NCBI GenBank assembly: GCA_910583775.1
Contig: CAJTYD010000082.1
Location: 1 to 11,519 of the forward strand
From: an uncultured Muribaculaceae bacterium
GTDB taxonomy: Bacteria > Bacteroidota > Bacteroidia > Bacteroidales > Muribaculaceae
Direction of reading: 5' to 3'
DNA: 11,519 bases
Shown: positions 1 through 7,720 of the stretch, in pieces
How positions within the stretch are numbered: the stretch's first letter is position 1
Layout: each line of letters begins with the position of its first letter
Program-made: the position numbers and the translations under genes
Notes under the pieces: model-generated
Database searches by the model: none
What the model was told of the DNA's origin: nothing
The model's input: only the letters and a program-made list of their open reading frames with translations

Positions 1-33
1 AAGAGCTGATCGAAAGATCGGCTCTTTTATTAT
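1..33 (+). terminator. Intrinsic terminator of a gene upstream of the window
   Basis: Positions 1-11 pair with 16-26 to form an 11-bp stem with one G-U pair. The stem is capped by a GAAA tetraloop at 12-15 and followed by TTTTATT. A GNRA-capped stem with a U-rich tail is a textbook rho-independent terminator. It most likely ends a + strand gene to the left of the window. The sequence left of position 1 is not visible, so two-way activity cannot be judged. Confidence 0.8.
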
Positions 34-45
34 GTAATTTTCATT

Positions 46-73
46 GCGGACGCACAGCCGTGCGTCCCTACAG
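46..73 (+). repeat. Palindromic dispersed repeat, copy 1 (forward)
   Basis: The arms GGACGCAC (48-55) and GTGCGTCC (60-67) form a perfect 8-bp stem around the loop AGCC. GC flanks the left arm and CTACAG the right. Relatives lie at 150-175 in opposite orientation and at 8621-8647 in the same orientation, so this is a dispersed element and not a chance hairpin. No T-tract follows, so it is probably not a terminator. A TTG-initiated open frame runs through it into ansA, but it shows repeat-derived sequence and not asparaginase sequence. Confidence 0.8.
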
Positions 74-126
74 TTCGGGCAGCGGAAGTCGGATTTCGGG
101 CAGCGGTATTCGGATTTCGGGCAGCG
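74..126 (+). repeat. 21-bp tandem repeat, two and a half units
   Basis: Two full units (74-94 and 95-115) and a partial third (116-126) each begin TTCGGGCAGCG. The two full units match at 19 of 21 positions. Because 21 is a multiple of three, the frame entering ansA stays open here and would read as a repeated heptad starting FGQR. The tract starts right after the CTACAG tail of palindrome copy 1 and ends before the inverted copy 2, so it looks like filler held between two mobile-type palindromes. I see no gene between 34 and 265. Confidence 0.85.
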
Positions 127-149
127 TCGCGGAGGTGTTAGCGGCGGGG

Positions 150-175
150 TAGGGACGCACGGTTCGTGCGTCCGC
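150..175 (-). repeat. Palindromic dispersed repeat, copy 2 (inverted)
   Basis: The arms GGACGCAC (153-160) and GTGCGTCC (166-173) form a perfect 8-bp stem around the loop GGTTC. TA lies before and GC after. Read on the minus strand the flanks and loop become GC, GAACC and CCTA, matching the copies at 46-73 and 8621-8647. Copies 1 and 2 therefore form a head-to-head pair about 75 bp apart, and their outer sequences could also pair with each other over a longer distance. Confidence 0.8.
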
Positions 176-206
176 TGCGTATCATGTTATTTTGTTTCAT
201 GGTTGC

Positions 207-237
207 TTTCGATTTTCAGCGAATATTGTTATATTTG
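207..237 (+). promoter_or_regulatory. Bacteroidetes-type promoter for ansA
   Basis: TATATTTG at 230-237 is an exact match to the -7 consensus TAnnTTTG of Bacteroidetes housekeeping sigma. A TTTC at 207-210 sits 19 bp upstream, where the -33 TTTG box is expected, and matches it at three of four bases. The predicted transcript would start near 243-245, leaving a leader of about 20 nt before the ATG at 266. This also argues against translation from the far upstream TTG at 44. Confidence 0.6.
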
Positions 238-265
238 CAAATATTATTTCTCTTTTTCATATATC

Positions 266-1318
266 ATGGCAAACACATCTACGGCAAGTAAAGATCGAAC
301 AAAAATTCTTATCATTTATACAGGTGGTACGATCGGAATGATCGAGAATCCGAAAACGGGTGCTCTCGAGCCTTTCGACTTTGACCACCTTATGGATAAT
401 GTTCCTAAAATAAAGATGCTTGACTATAAGATAGACAATTTCCAATTTGACGTGCCTATAGATTCATCGGCGATGAATCCGAAGCATTGGTCGGAAATTG
501 CGAACGTTATCCATGACAATTATGATAATTATGATGGTTTTGTTGTGCTGCACGGTACTGACACAATGGCCTACACGGCATCGGCTTTGAGCTTCATGCT
601 TGAAAATCTTCGTAAGCCGGTTGTGATAACGGGCAGCCAGCTCCCGATAGGTGAGGTTCGCACAGACGGAGAGGAGAATCTGATCACTGCCGTGCAGGTG
701 GCTGCCGCGACGGATGTCGACGGATCGCCGATGGTACAGGAGGTCGCTATCCTTTTCGAGAACTATCTCTGGCGCGGCAACCGGTCAACGAAACACAGCT
801 CGGACAATTTCAACGCTTTCAAGAGCAGCAATTATCCGCCGCTTGCCAAGATCGGGCTCGAGATCTCATATAAGAAAGACATGATGTGGCGATGTCCTAA
901 TCAGGAGCCGCTAAAGCTTCACTGTAATTTCGACACGAACGTTATGTATATGGATCTTTTCCCCGGCATCACCGAGACGGTGGTGCGCCATCTTCTGAGC
1001 ACCCCGGGGCTGAAGGGAGTTGTAATGAAGACTTTCGGCGCAGGCAACGGTCCGACCGACACTTGGTTCTTAGAGGCGGTCAAGGAGGCTGTCGACAGAG
1101 GCGTTGTGATTGTAAACGTTTCGCAATGCGACAACGGAATGGTCAATCCGATGCTTTACGAGGCCGGATGCGGACTCTATCAGGCCGGGGTTATCTCAGG
1201 TCATGACCTGACTTCGGAAGCGGCCATAACCAAGCTTATGTATCTTTTCGGACTTGGACTCACTCCGGGGCTCGTCAAGCTCGAGATGGAGCGTCCGCTT
1301 TCCGGAGAGATGAACTGA
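266..1318 (+). CDS. ansA: Type I L-asparaginase
   Basis: Hydrolyses L-asparagine to aspartate and ammonia. This protein is 350 aa. The first catalytic loop is seen as TGGT (19-22) in the context IYTGGTIGM, and the second as HGTDT (96-100) followed by MAYTASALSFMLENL, which closely matches E. coli AnsA as I recall it. TGSQ (122-125) and GNRSTK (171-176), with the lysine that assists the second threonine, are also present. There is no signal peptide, so it should be cytosolic, as type I enzymes are. I chose the ATG at 266 because homology starts just after it, a promoter -7 box ends at 237, and the in-frame extension back to a TTG at 44 is repeat sequence. It is probably co-transcribed with the DUF3822 gene 31 bp downstream. 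AspG-like relatives with similar motifs exist, but type I asparaginase is the best call. Confidence 0.93.
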   Translation: MANTSTASKDRTKILIIYTGGTIGMIENPKTGALEPFDFDHLMDNVPKIKMLDYKIDNFQFDVPIDSSAMNPKHWSEIANVIHDNYDNYDGFVVLHGTDTMAYTASALSFMLENLRKPVVITGSQLPIGEVRTDGEENLITAVQVAAATDVDGSPMVQEVAILFENYLWRGNRSTKHSSDNFNAFKSSNYPPLAKIGLEISYKKDMMWRCPNQEPLKLHCNFDTNVMYMDLFPGITETVVRHLLSTPGLKGVVMKTFGAGNGPTDTWFLEAVKEAVDRGVVIVNVSQCDNGMVNPMLYEAGCGLYQAGVISGHDLTSEAAITKLMYLFGLGLTPGLVKLEMERPLSGEMN

Positions 1319-1349
1319 AAATAATTTCTCAGCAGAGTTGAATTTAATA

Positions 1350-2177
1350 ATGCAGGAAGAGAATATAACGACATATAAAGGATTCCGCGTAGATGACACC
1401 GCCGAGTGGCATCTGACGGTCTATATATCGGAAAAGGGGATGTCGGCATATCTTAAGAATGTTGAGAATCCCCTCGAACAGATTGTGACACTCTTCAGCG
1501 AGAGCTGGAAGAGCGACGAAAGGAGTCTGCTCGACAATATCGAGAATGCCGTATACGATCATCCGCAGCTGCTTGATGATTTCTCGACCGATATAGTGGT
1601 CGCGGCGCCGAGATGCCTCTGGATTCCGGCAGAGATAGCCGACGGGCGCGAGGAGCTCGCGGCGGAATACCGGAAAATCTATCCGTCGAGCGAGGACGAT
1701 ATCTTTTTCGATGCGGTTGGCGACATGAGGTGCGTCTATTCTCTGGCATCGGGGCTGCCGTCGTTTATGCGCCGCACCCTCTCCGGGGCGCGCATCCGCA
1801 GCCAGCAGGGTCTGCTTGTTTCCCGTTTTATGGAGAATGTCGCCGATATGCCGCGGCTTTATGTCAACATACGGCAGGACGAGGCCGACATGCTGCTTTT
1901 CGACGGAAAGAAACTGCTGCTTGCCTCGACACATCCCTGGCGCGAGCAAACCGACCTTCTCTACAACGTGTTGAACATAATGGAGGTCTATAAACTCGAC
2001 AGCGAAAACACAATGGTCTCGCTTTCGGGACTCAAAGAGGTGAAGACCGAGTTTATGAAGGAGCTGAGAGAGTATGTCACTTACGTGATGCTGACCACTC
2101 TTCCCTCCGGTTTCTCAAAGAGCGACATCCCGCTGGGGGCGGCGCTCGTCATGTCGAGGTTAAGTCAGAGGTCATAG
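1350..2177 (+). CDS. DUF3822 family protein (actin-like fold likely)
   Basis: The 275-aa product is soluble, with no signal peptide or membrane segment. I recognise it as DUF3822, a Bacteroidetes family usually encoded directly before rsmD, as here. The family is believed from structural genomics to have an actin-like ATPase fold; that is recalled knowledge, not something read here. The stretch around residues 170-228 (YVNIRQDEADMLLFDGKKLL and on to VSLSGL) fits the alternating strand pattern of the second lobe of such a fold. No clear nucleotide-binding motif is visible, and no function is known to me. The start is the ATG at 1350; a TTG four codons earlier is possible but unlikely. The last residues, SQRS, and the TAG stop are encoded inside a 27-bp tandem repeat (2162-2215), so the native C-terminus may have been rewritten. 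Linkage to rsmD suggests, without proof, a role linked to ribosome maturation or to division-type scaffolding. Confidence 0.85.
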   Translation: MQEENITTYKGFRVDDTAEWHLTVYISEKGMSAYLKNVENPLEQIVTLFSESWKSDERSLLDNIENAVYDHPQLLDDFSTDIVVAAPRCLWIPAEIADGREELAAEYRKIYPSSEDDIFFDAVGDMRCVYSLASGLPSFMRRTLSGARIRSQQGLLVSRFMENVADMPRLYVNIRQDEADMLLFDGKKLLLASTHPWREQTDLLYNVLNIMEVYKLDSENTMVSLSGLKEVKTEFMKELREYVTYVMLTTLPSGFSKSDIPLGAALVMSRLSQRS

Positions 2178-2215
2178 TGACGAGTTATAAGTCATAGGTC
2201 AGATTGATGAGTTAT
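2162..2215 (+). repeat. 27-bp tandem duplication between DUF3822 and rsmD
   Basis: Two adjacent units, 2162-2188 and 2189-2215, match at 23 of 27 positions. Each starts AAGTCA, contains AGGTCA and ends GAGTTAT. The first unit overlaps the end of the DUF3822 gene and contains its TAG stop. The second ends 5 bp before the rsmD ATG. A third, more diverged copy lies at 2751-2777. No dyad symmetry is obvious, so this is a direct-repeat family and not a hairpin. Confidence 0.85.
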
Positions 2216-2220
2216 TAGGT

Positions 2221-2769
2221 ATGAGAATAATAAGAGGGAAATACGGAAGAAGGAGGTTTGAGGTGCCGAGAAACATCACGGCGCGTCCCACAACGGATTT
2301 CGCCCGCGAGAATCTCTTCAATGTTCTTGAGAATATCGAGGATTTCGAAGGGAAAAGCGCGCTCGACCTCTTTGCCGGAACGGGAGCCATCAGCTGGGAA
2401 TTTGTATCGCGCGGATGCTCGATCGTGACGGCTGTCGAGCAGGCTCCCGCGCAGTCGGCGTTTATCAGGAGCGTGAAAGAGAAACTCGGCGACACAGCGC
2501 TGCGGCTTGTGAAAGGGGATGTTTTCAGATATATCGAAAGATGCACCACCCGATATGACATCATATTCGCCGATCCGCCATACGACCATGAGAGGTTTGG
2601 AGAGATTCCCGAGCTGATACTGAATTCGGCGATGGTCGGCGAAGACACTCTGGTTATAGTGGAGCACAATAAGAATCATGATTTCAGTTCATTGCCGGGT
2701 TTTATGAGGCATCTTGTCTACGGCAGCGTCAACTTCAGCCTCTTCCGGGTAGGTCAGAAGTCAGAGTGA
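2221..2769 (+). CDS. rsmD: 16S rRNA (guanine966-N2)-methyltransferase RsmD
   Basis: Transfers a methyl group from S-adenosylmethionine to N2 of G966 in 16S rRNA during 30S subunit assembly, acting in the cytoplasm. The protein is 182 aa, the usual RsmD size. The N-terminus MRIIRGKYGRRRF and RPTTDFARENLFNVL (22-36) are typical of the family. The SAM-binding motif I is DLFAGTG (49-55). The catalytic N-methyltransferase motif DPPY is at 118-121 in FADPPYD. An acidic residue (E73) suited to binding the ribose lies after motif I. All key motifs are intact, so the enzyme should work. The C-terminus GQKSE and the TGA stop fall inside a copy of the repeat seen at 2162-2215. No promoter is visible in the 43 bp before it, so co-transcription with DUF3822 is likely. 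Confidence 0.95.
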   Translation: MRIIRGKYGRRRFEVPRNITARPTTDFARENLFNVLENIEDFEGKSALDLFAGTGAISWEFVSRGCSIVTAVEQAPAQSAFIRSVKEKLGDTALRLVKGDVFRYIERCTTRYDIIFADPPYDHERFGEIPELILNSAMVGEDTLVIVEHNKNHDFSSLPGFMRHLVYGSVNFSLFRVGQKSE

Positions 2770-2777
2770 TGAGGTTT
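2751..2777 (+). repeat. Third, diverged copy of the 27-bp repeat
   Basis: Aligned without gaps to the unit at 2189-2215, this stretch matches at 21 of 27 positions and keeps the core AGTCAGA and TGATGAG. It overlaps the last six codons of rsmD and contains its TGA stop at 2767-2769. The same repeat therefore marks the 3' end of two consecutive genes. Confidence 0.7.
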
Positions 2778-2817
2778 AAGGAACAGGCTCTAAGTAAAGG
2801 AGAAAATAATCGAAAAA

Positions 2818-4026
2818 ATGATAAAACTTGATAAAATAGAGGACGCCCTTGAGGATTTCAAGAAGGGTAAGTTCGTGATGGTCGTCGATGACGAGGATCG
2901 GGAGAACGAGGGAGACCTGATCATCGCGGCGGAGAAGATAACGCCGGAGGATGTCAATTTCATGCTTAAGAACGCCCGCGGGGTGCTCTGCGCGCCGATA
3001 ACGAAGGAGCGTTGCCGCGAGCTCGAGCTCGAGCCGCAGGTCGACGACAACACCTCGATGCTCGGGACTCCGTTCACCGTAACGGTCGACAAACTGGAGG
3101 GCTGCACCACCGGAGTGTCGATCCATGACCGCGCGGCCACCATCCGCGCCCTTGCCGATCCGGAGGCTAAGCCTGAGACTTTCGGACGCCCGGGCCATAT
3201 AAATCCGCTTTACGCCCAGGACCGCGGCGTTCTGCAGCGGGCCGGACATACGGAGGCTGCCGTCGATCTCGCCCGTCTGGCCGGGCTCTATCCCGCGGCC
3301 GCCCTGATGGAGATCATGAGCAGCGACGGAACGATGGCGCGTCTGCCCGAGCTCAGGGAGCTCGCCGACAAATGGAACCTCAAACTCATCTCTATACGCG
3401 ATCTTATCTCCTACCGCCTGAACAACGACACGCTCGTAGAGCAGGGCGAGGAAGTGAACCTTCCCACGGCATACGGCCATTTCCGCCTTATCCCCTTCCG
3501 CCAGAAAGACAACGGGCTGGAGCACATCGCTCTATTGAAGGGAGATATTACGGGAGATGATCCTCTGCTGGTGAGGGTTCATTCTTCCTGTATGACAGGC
3601 GATATCTTCGGCTCGCAGAGATGCGAATGCGGCGAGCAGCTTCACCTCGCCATGAAGATGATCGAGAAGGAGGGACGCGGCGCCATCATATATCTCAACC
3701 AGGAGGGCCGTGGAATCGGACTGATGGACAAGATAAAGGCGTACAAACTTCAGGAAAACGGCCTTGATACCGTGGACGCCAACCTCCATCTGGGTCACAA
3801 GGCCGACGAAAGGGATTATGGTGTGGGTGCCAACATCCTCCATTCCTTAGGTATCAGGAAGATGAGACTTCTCACCAACAACCCGATGAAGAGAATCGGT
3901 CTGGAGGGTTTCGGCGTGGAAATCACCGAGAATGTCCCTTTGGAGGTGGAGCCCAACGAGTATAACGAAAAATACATGCACACCAAGAAAGAACGCATGG
4001 GACATGACCTGCACAAAGTGAAATAA
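2818..4026 (+). CDS. ribBA: Bifunctional DHBP synthase / GTP cyclohydrolase II
   Basis: Provides both entry steps of riboflavin synthesis. RibB makes 3,4-dihydroxy-2-butanone 4-phosphate from ribulose 5-phosphate, and RibA opens GTP to the pyrimidine precursor. The fused protein is 402 aa. Residues 1 to about 205 are the RibB domain, with the acidic metal/substrate motif DRENEGD (27-33), HDRAATI (103-109), and RPGHINPL and GHTEAAVDLARLAG (124-156). Residues from about 206 are the RibA domain, with zinc cysteines C258, C269 and C271 in SSCMTGDIFGSQRCECG and the loop LNQEGRGIGL (293-302). Both halves look complete, unlike the RibBA proteins that have lost one activity. I see no FMN riboswitch in the 48-bp gap after rsmD, nor a clear promoter, so it probably belongs to the upstream transcript. 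Other rib genes are not adjacent. Confidence 0.96.
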   Translation: MIKLDKIEDALEDFKKGKFVMVVDDEDRENEGDLIIAAEKITPEDVNFMLKNARGVLCAPITKERCRELELEPQVDDNTSMLGTPFTVTVDKLEGCTTGVSIHDRAATIRALADPEAKPETFGRPGHINPLYAQDRGVLQRAGHTEAAVDLARLAGLYPAAALMEIMSSDGTMARLPELRELADKWNLKLISIRDLISYRLNNDTLVEQGEEVNLPTAYGHFRLIPFRQKDNGLEHIALLKGDITGDDPLLVRVHSSCMTGDIFGSQRCECGEQLHLAMKMIEKEGRGAIIYLNQEGRGIGLMDKIKAYKLQENGLDTVDANLHLGHKADERDYGVGANILHSLGIRKMRLLTNNPMKRIGLEGFGVEITENVPLEVEPNEYNEKYMHTKKERMGHDLHKVK

Positions 4027-4086
4027 CCTTTAATCTAAATAACAGCAATCAATCTTTTCTTAAGCTACCGAATTAAAACCTAAATT

Positions 4087-6855
4087 ATGAATCTAAAGAA
4101 ATCCATAATAGCCTTAGCTGTAATAGCTGCTCTGGGCGGCGGACTTTCAATCGCCAGGAAAACACTCGACCATACGAGTTTCGACGCCTGGAAATCAGTC
4201 ACTACCGACGCGTTGACAAACAACGGCGAATGGGTGGCGTATAACGTAGATCCTCAGGAGGGCGACGGAATCCTTACCATCTACAACACAAAGAACGGCA
4301 GGAAAATAGATATCGCCAGAGGTTACAACATATCTTTCACGGCCGACGGAAAATGGGCTGTGGCAAAGATCAAGCCATTCTATGCGGCGACAAGAAAGGC
4401 GAAGATAGCGAAGAAGAAGAGCTTCGACCTGCCGCAGGATTCTCTGGCCATCGTGAACCTCACATCGTCGGCAGTGGAGAAAATACCGAACGTAATAGCC
4501 TACAAGACCGCCGAGAAGGGTGGCGACTGGGTGGCATATACCTCATGCGACACGACATATATCAAGAAATCGGCTCTTAAGGCAAAGGACGGAGGAAAGC
4601 CTCTTGTCGTGAGACATCTTCCTAAGGACACGAAGAAAGTCATAAAGAACGTCTCCTATTTCGGATTCGACAGAAGCGGTTCGAAACTTGCCGTGGTGGT
4701 GAAAAAGCAGAAGAAGGATTCTCTTTCATACGACGGCATCTGCCTGCTCGACCTGCCCGACACCACCCTCCTGGTGGTTGACCGCGACAGGAAATTCTAC
4801 GGCAATCCTGTGTTTGACCGCGCAGGCTTGAAATTCGCCTATATGACATCTGACGACACCATCAAGACCGGCACGAAACATGCCGTGACGAATCTGGTGC
4901 TCATAGAGAACAAAAAGGTGAGAAAAGAGGAGTTCAGGAGTCTTTTCAGAAACGAGAAGGGCGACACGCTTCTTCCCAACCAGTACACGCGTCCGCGTTT
5001 CTCATACGACGGGCGACGCCTGATCACTGGCGTGGCTCCCGTAATCGCTCCCGACGACACGACGATCGTGGATTTCGAGCGTGCCGACCTCGATATCTGG
5101 CGCTGGGACGCTCCGGCCACCCCGCCTCAGGAGCTGCATGCCGTGAAACGCACAAGAGAGCAGAATCTACCGGTAGCAATAGATCTGTCGGACAAAAAGC
5201 AGATACTGCCTTCGTCGGCCATGCTTTCGACGGTGATCTCGGGAAGCCGCTGGGACGGCGACTGGGTTCTTGTCTCTGACGTCACGGAAGATGCGGTGGA
5301 GAGGCAGTGGAACTACAACGCTCCGCGACGTCTCACGCTCGTAAACCTCCGGACAGGGGAGAGAAGGGATCTTGGCAAAAACACAATGGGCGCCTCTCTT
5401 TCAGCTTCCGACAAATATGTGGTATGGTTCAGCGAAAAGAACTATTACACTTACGACATACAGACCGGCGACACAGTTAACGTGACGGCCAATATCCCTT
5501 ATCCTGTCTGGGACAACGATGACGACCATCCTTCGGCTCCCTCGCCATGGGGCGGCGTCTACTGGAGCGCGAACGACGACCGTATGCTTCTCTATGACAA
5601 ATACGACATCTGGAGCGTCGACCCGAAAGGGAAGGCACAGCCCGAATGCCTCACGGCAGGAGAGGGCCGCAAGAGAAACCTCCGCTTCCGCTACACCAAC
5701 ATGGATCCCGAAAGACGCTGGCTCTCGAAAGGCGACGAAATGCTTCTTACCGTATTCGACTTCACCGACAAATATCAGGGTCTGGCAACGATGAACTACG
5801 GCAAACCCGCGGCTCCTGCCGTGAGCGTGCTTGACGGTCACGCCTACACCCAGGTCAAGAAGGCTCTTGACAAGAACGTATATATCTGGCAGCGCGCCAA
5901 CTTCAGCGAATCGCCCGACGTCTGGCTATGCATGGGCAATAATTTCGCCAACGCCCGCCGGCTTTCCGACGCCAACCCGCAGATGAAAGACTACAACTGG
6001 GGAACGGCGCGTCTGGTGAAATGGCATGCCTACGACGGCAAGGAGTCGGAAGGCGTTCTCTACGTTCCCGACAATCTTGACCCGAACAAGAAATATCCGA
6101 TGCTGACTGTCTTCTATGAGACAGGTTCGGAGAAACTTTACAATCATTTCACGATGGAGCCTTCGTGGAGCTGGGTGAACTATCCCTTCTATGTAGGCCG
6201 CGGATATGTGGTGTTTGTTCCGGATATCCATTACACAGCGGGCACACCCGGCGAAAGCTGTTACAACTATGTATGCTCGGGCGTGGAGGAGATGTGCCGC
6301 CGCTATCCCTGGATCGACAAAGATCGTATCGGTATCGACGGGCAGAGCTGGGGCGGTTATCAGACTGCCTATCTTGTGACCCGCACCAATATGTTCGCAT
6401 GTGCCGGCTCCGGTGCTCCTGTGGCCAACATGACTTCGGCCTACGGCGGCATCCGCTGGGAGTCCGGGTCGTCTCGCCAGGGACAGTATGAGCAGGGGCA
6501 GAGCCGCATCGGCAGAAATCTCTGGGAGGCTCCCGAACTATACGTCGCCAACTCTCCGGTCTTCCATGCCAACCGCGTGAACACTCCGCTGCTCATCATG
6601 CACAACGACCAGGACGGAGCCGTGCCATGGTATCAGGGAATAGAGATGTTCATGGCTTTGCGCCGTCTGCAGAAACCGGTATGGATGCTTCAGTATAACG
6701 GGGAGGCCCATAACATCCGCGCGCGCAAAAACCGCAAGGACATAACGATCCGTCTCCAGCAGTTCTTCGACCATTATCTTAAGGGAGACCCTATGCCCAA
6801 ATGGATGAAGGACGGTATCCCGGCAGTCCGCAAGGGCCAGGAGATGGGATATTAA
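4087..6855 (+). CDS. Exported S9 family (prolyl oligopeptidase-type) serine peptidase
   Basis: The 922-aa protein is predicted to cleave peptides in the periplasm or at the cell surface. Residues 4-5 (KK) and a hydrophobic run to about 23 form a Sec signal peptide, although no textbook AxA cleavage site is visible and it might remain anchored. Residues of about 35-630 show repeated strand-rich blocks such as GEWVAYN, GKWAVAK and GDWVAYT, as expected of the beta-propeller that gates S9 enzymes. The C-terminal alpha/beta-hydrolase domain carries the nucleophile S754 in GQSWGGY (752-758), D843 in HNDQDGAVPW and H875 in GEAHNIR, so the triad is complete. Family members typically cut after proline or alanine in oligopeptides, but the specificity cannot be read here. 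It starts 60 bp after ribBA, and the DUF1460 gene follows after 11 bp, suggesting co-expression of two envelope proteins. Confidence 0.93.
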   Translation: MNLKKSIIALAVIAALGGGLSIARKTLDHTSFDAWKSVTTDALTNNGEWVAYNVDPQEGDGILTIYNTKNGRKIDIARGYNISFTADGKWAVAKIKPFYAATRKAKIAKKKSFDLPQDSLAIVNLTSSAVEKIPNVIAYKTAEKGGDWVAYTSCDTTYIKKSALKAKDGGKPLVVRHLPKDTKKVIKNVSYFGFDRSGSKLAVVVKKQKKDSLSYDGICLLDLPDTTLLVVDRDRKFYGNPVFDRAGLKFAYMTSDDTIKTGTKHAVTNLVLIENKKVRKEEFRSLFRNEKGDTLLPNQYTRPRFSYDGRRLITGVAPVIAPDDTTIVDFERADLDIWRWDAPATPPQELHAVKRTREQNLPVAIDLSDKKQILPSSAMLSTVISGSRWDGDWVLVSDVTEDAVERQWNYNAPRRLTLVNLRTGERRDLGKNTMGASLSASDKYVVWFSEKNYYTYDIQTGDTVNVTANIPYPVWDNDDDHPSAPSPWGGVYWSANDDRMLLYDKYDIWSVDPKGKAQPECLTAGEGRKRNLRFRYTNMDPERRWLSKGDEMLLTVFDFTDKYQGLATMNYGKPAAPAVSVLDGHAYTQVKKALDKNVYIWQRANFSESPDVWLCMGNNFANARRLSDANPQMKDYNWGTARLVKWHAYDGKESEGVLYVPDNLDPNKKYPMLTVFYETGSEKLYNHFTMEPSWSWVNYPFYVGRGYVVFVPDIHYTAGTPGESCYNYVCSGVEEMCRRYPWIDKDRIGIDGQSWGGYQTAYLVTRTNMFACAGSGAPVANMTSAYGGIRWESGSSRQGQYEQGQSRIGRNLWEAPELYVANSPVFHANRVNTPLLIMHNDQDGAVPWYQGIEMFMALRRLQKPVWMLQYNGEAHNIRARKNRKDITIRLQQFFDHYLKGDPMPKWMKDGIPAVRKGQEMGY

Positions 6856-6866
6856 TATAAAAGCTT

Positions 6867-7712
6867 ATGTTTTTTAGACACTTGATTATCATAATATCGC
6901 TTATGACAGGGCTTTCGGTCGCCGCGCAGGGATATCACTGCGCGGCCGACACTGTCAAGGCGATGGAACTTGTAAGGAAATTCTATGAGCCCGGCGGCGA
7001 TCCGGCGAAGAAATGCGCCGGCATCGCCGAGGCGTTTGTGGGAGTGGAATACGTGCCTCTCTCGAAGCAGGATACGGCAGGAGTGGCTCCGGTGCGTGTT
7101 GACGGCCTCGACGAGATGGGATTCGTGAACATGGTGATCGCGATCGCCAAGACCGCGGTCTCTCCGGGACACACGCGTCTCAAGGATCTCGAGGACATGC
7201 TTGTGAAAGTCACCTTCAGACGCGGAGAGCCCGACGGATTCCCGACCAGGATGTTTTATCCTTCCGACTGGACGGTCGACAACAAGGCGCGAGGAAACGT
7301 GAAAGAACTTACCGAAGACTATTCCCACCTCTTCAAGACCAAATCGCTTGAAAGCGTAACCCGCAACCGGGACCAGTATCCGGCGCTTAAGGATTCTCTG
7401 ACCTTCGACCGCCAGAAGATGGTGGAAATGGGCTACCGCACCCACAAGATTCCGCACATGAAGCGCGAGAGCTCCGACTGGAAGAACGTGCACGCCGACC
7501 TCCGGGACGGCGACCTGCTCATGCTTCTTTCGTCGAATCCTGACTCAGATGTCTTCGAGCTCGGGTTTATCATAAGCCGCCAGGACGGATTCCATTTCAT
7601 CCATGCCTCGGAAAAAGAGGGGAAGGTTGTCGAGGAGGCAGAGCCTCTCGGCAGATATATAAAACGAAATTCAAAGCAGACCTACGGCTGGAGATGGCTC
7701 AGGGTGATGTAG
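6867..7712 (+). CDS. Exported DUF1460-like protein, probably catalytically dead
   Basis: The 281-aa product has a signal peptide (FFRHLIIIISLMTGLSVAA, cut likely after A20). The rest matches DUF1460, an NlpC/P60-related family annotated as N-acetylmuramoyl-L-alanine amidase-like. Family landmarks are VRVDGLD..FVNMVIAIA (77-94), MFYPSDWTVDNKARGNVKEL (129-148), the RDGDLLML strand (213-220), FIHASEKEGKVV (244-255) and GWRWLRV at the end. In the family as I remember it, a catalytic Cys follows LD in LDCxTFVE and a His lies in the DVxHvG motif. Here those positions are E83 (codon GAG at 7113) and E231 (codon GAG at 7557). Both replacements need more than one base change, so they are not sequencing slips. 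The frame is otherwise intact and coding-like. It may bind peptidoglycan without cutting it, or act by another mechanism. The family call is fairly sure; loss of activity is inference. Confidence 0.8.
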   Translation: MFFRHLIIIISLMTGLSVAAQGYHCAADTVKAMELVRKFYEPGGDPAKKCAGIAEAFVGVEYVPLSKQDTAGVAPVRVDGLDEMGFVNMVIAIAKTAVSPGHTRLKDLEDMLVKVTFRRGEPDGFPTRMFYPSDWTVDNKARGNVKELTEDYSHLFKTKSLESVTRNRDQYPALKDSLTFDRQKMVEMGYRTHKIPHMKRESSDWKNVHADLRDGDLLMLLSSNPDSDVFELGFIISRQDGFHFIHASEKEGKVVEEAEPLGRYIKRNSKQTYGWRWLRVM

Positions 7713-7720
7713 AGATAGAC

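Noticed and set aside
44..265. In-frame TTG-started N-terminal extension of asparaginase (74 residues)
   Set aside because: It is encoded by palindromes and tandem repeats, crosses the predicted promoter, and asparaginase homology begins only after the ATG at 266.
1344..1949. 201-codon open frame on the minus strand opposite DUF3822
   Set aside because: Antisense shadow without recognisable motifs, while the + strand frame fits a known family and operon.
2770..2817. FMN riboswitch before ribBA
   Set aside because: The gap is 48 bp, too short for the aptamer, and shows none of its conserved stems.
3016..3033. GAGCTC-rich short run in ribBA
   Set aside because: It simply encodes the Glu/Leu-rich segment RELELEP of the RibB domain with preferred codons.
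4027..4086. Promoter search in the gap before the S9 peptidase
   Set aside because: The gap is A/T-rich but contains no TAnnTTTG match, so I cannot place a promoter.
6852..7493. 213-codon open frame on the minus strand opposite the DUF1460 gene
   Set aside because: No family features; the + strand frame has a signal peptide and DUF1460 landmarks.
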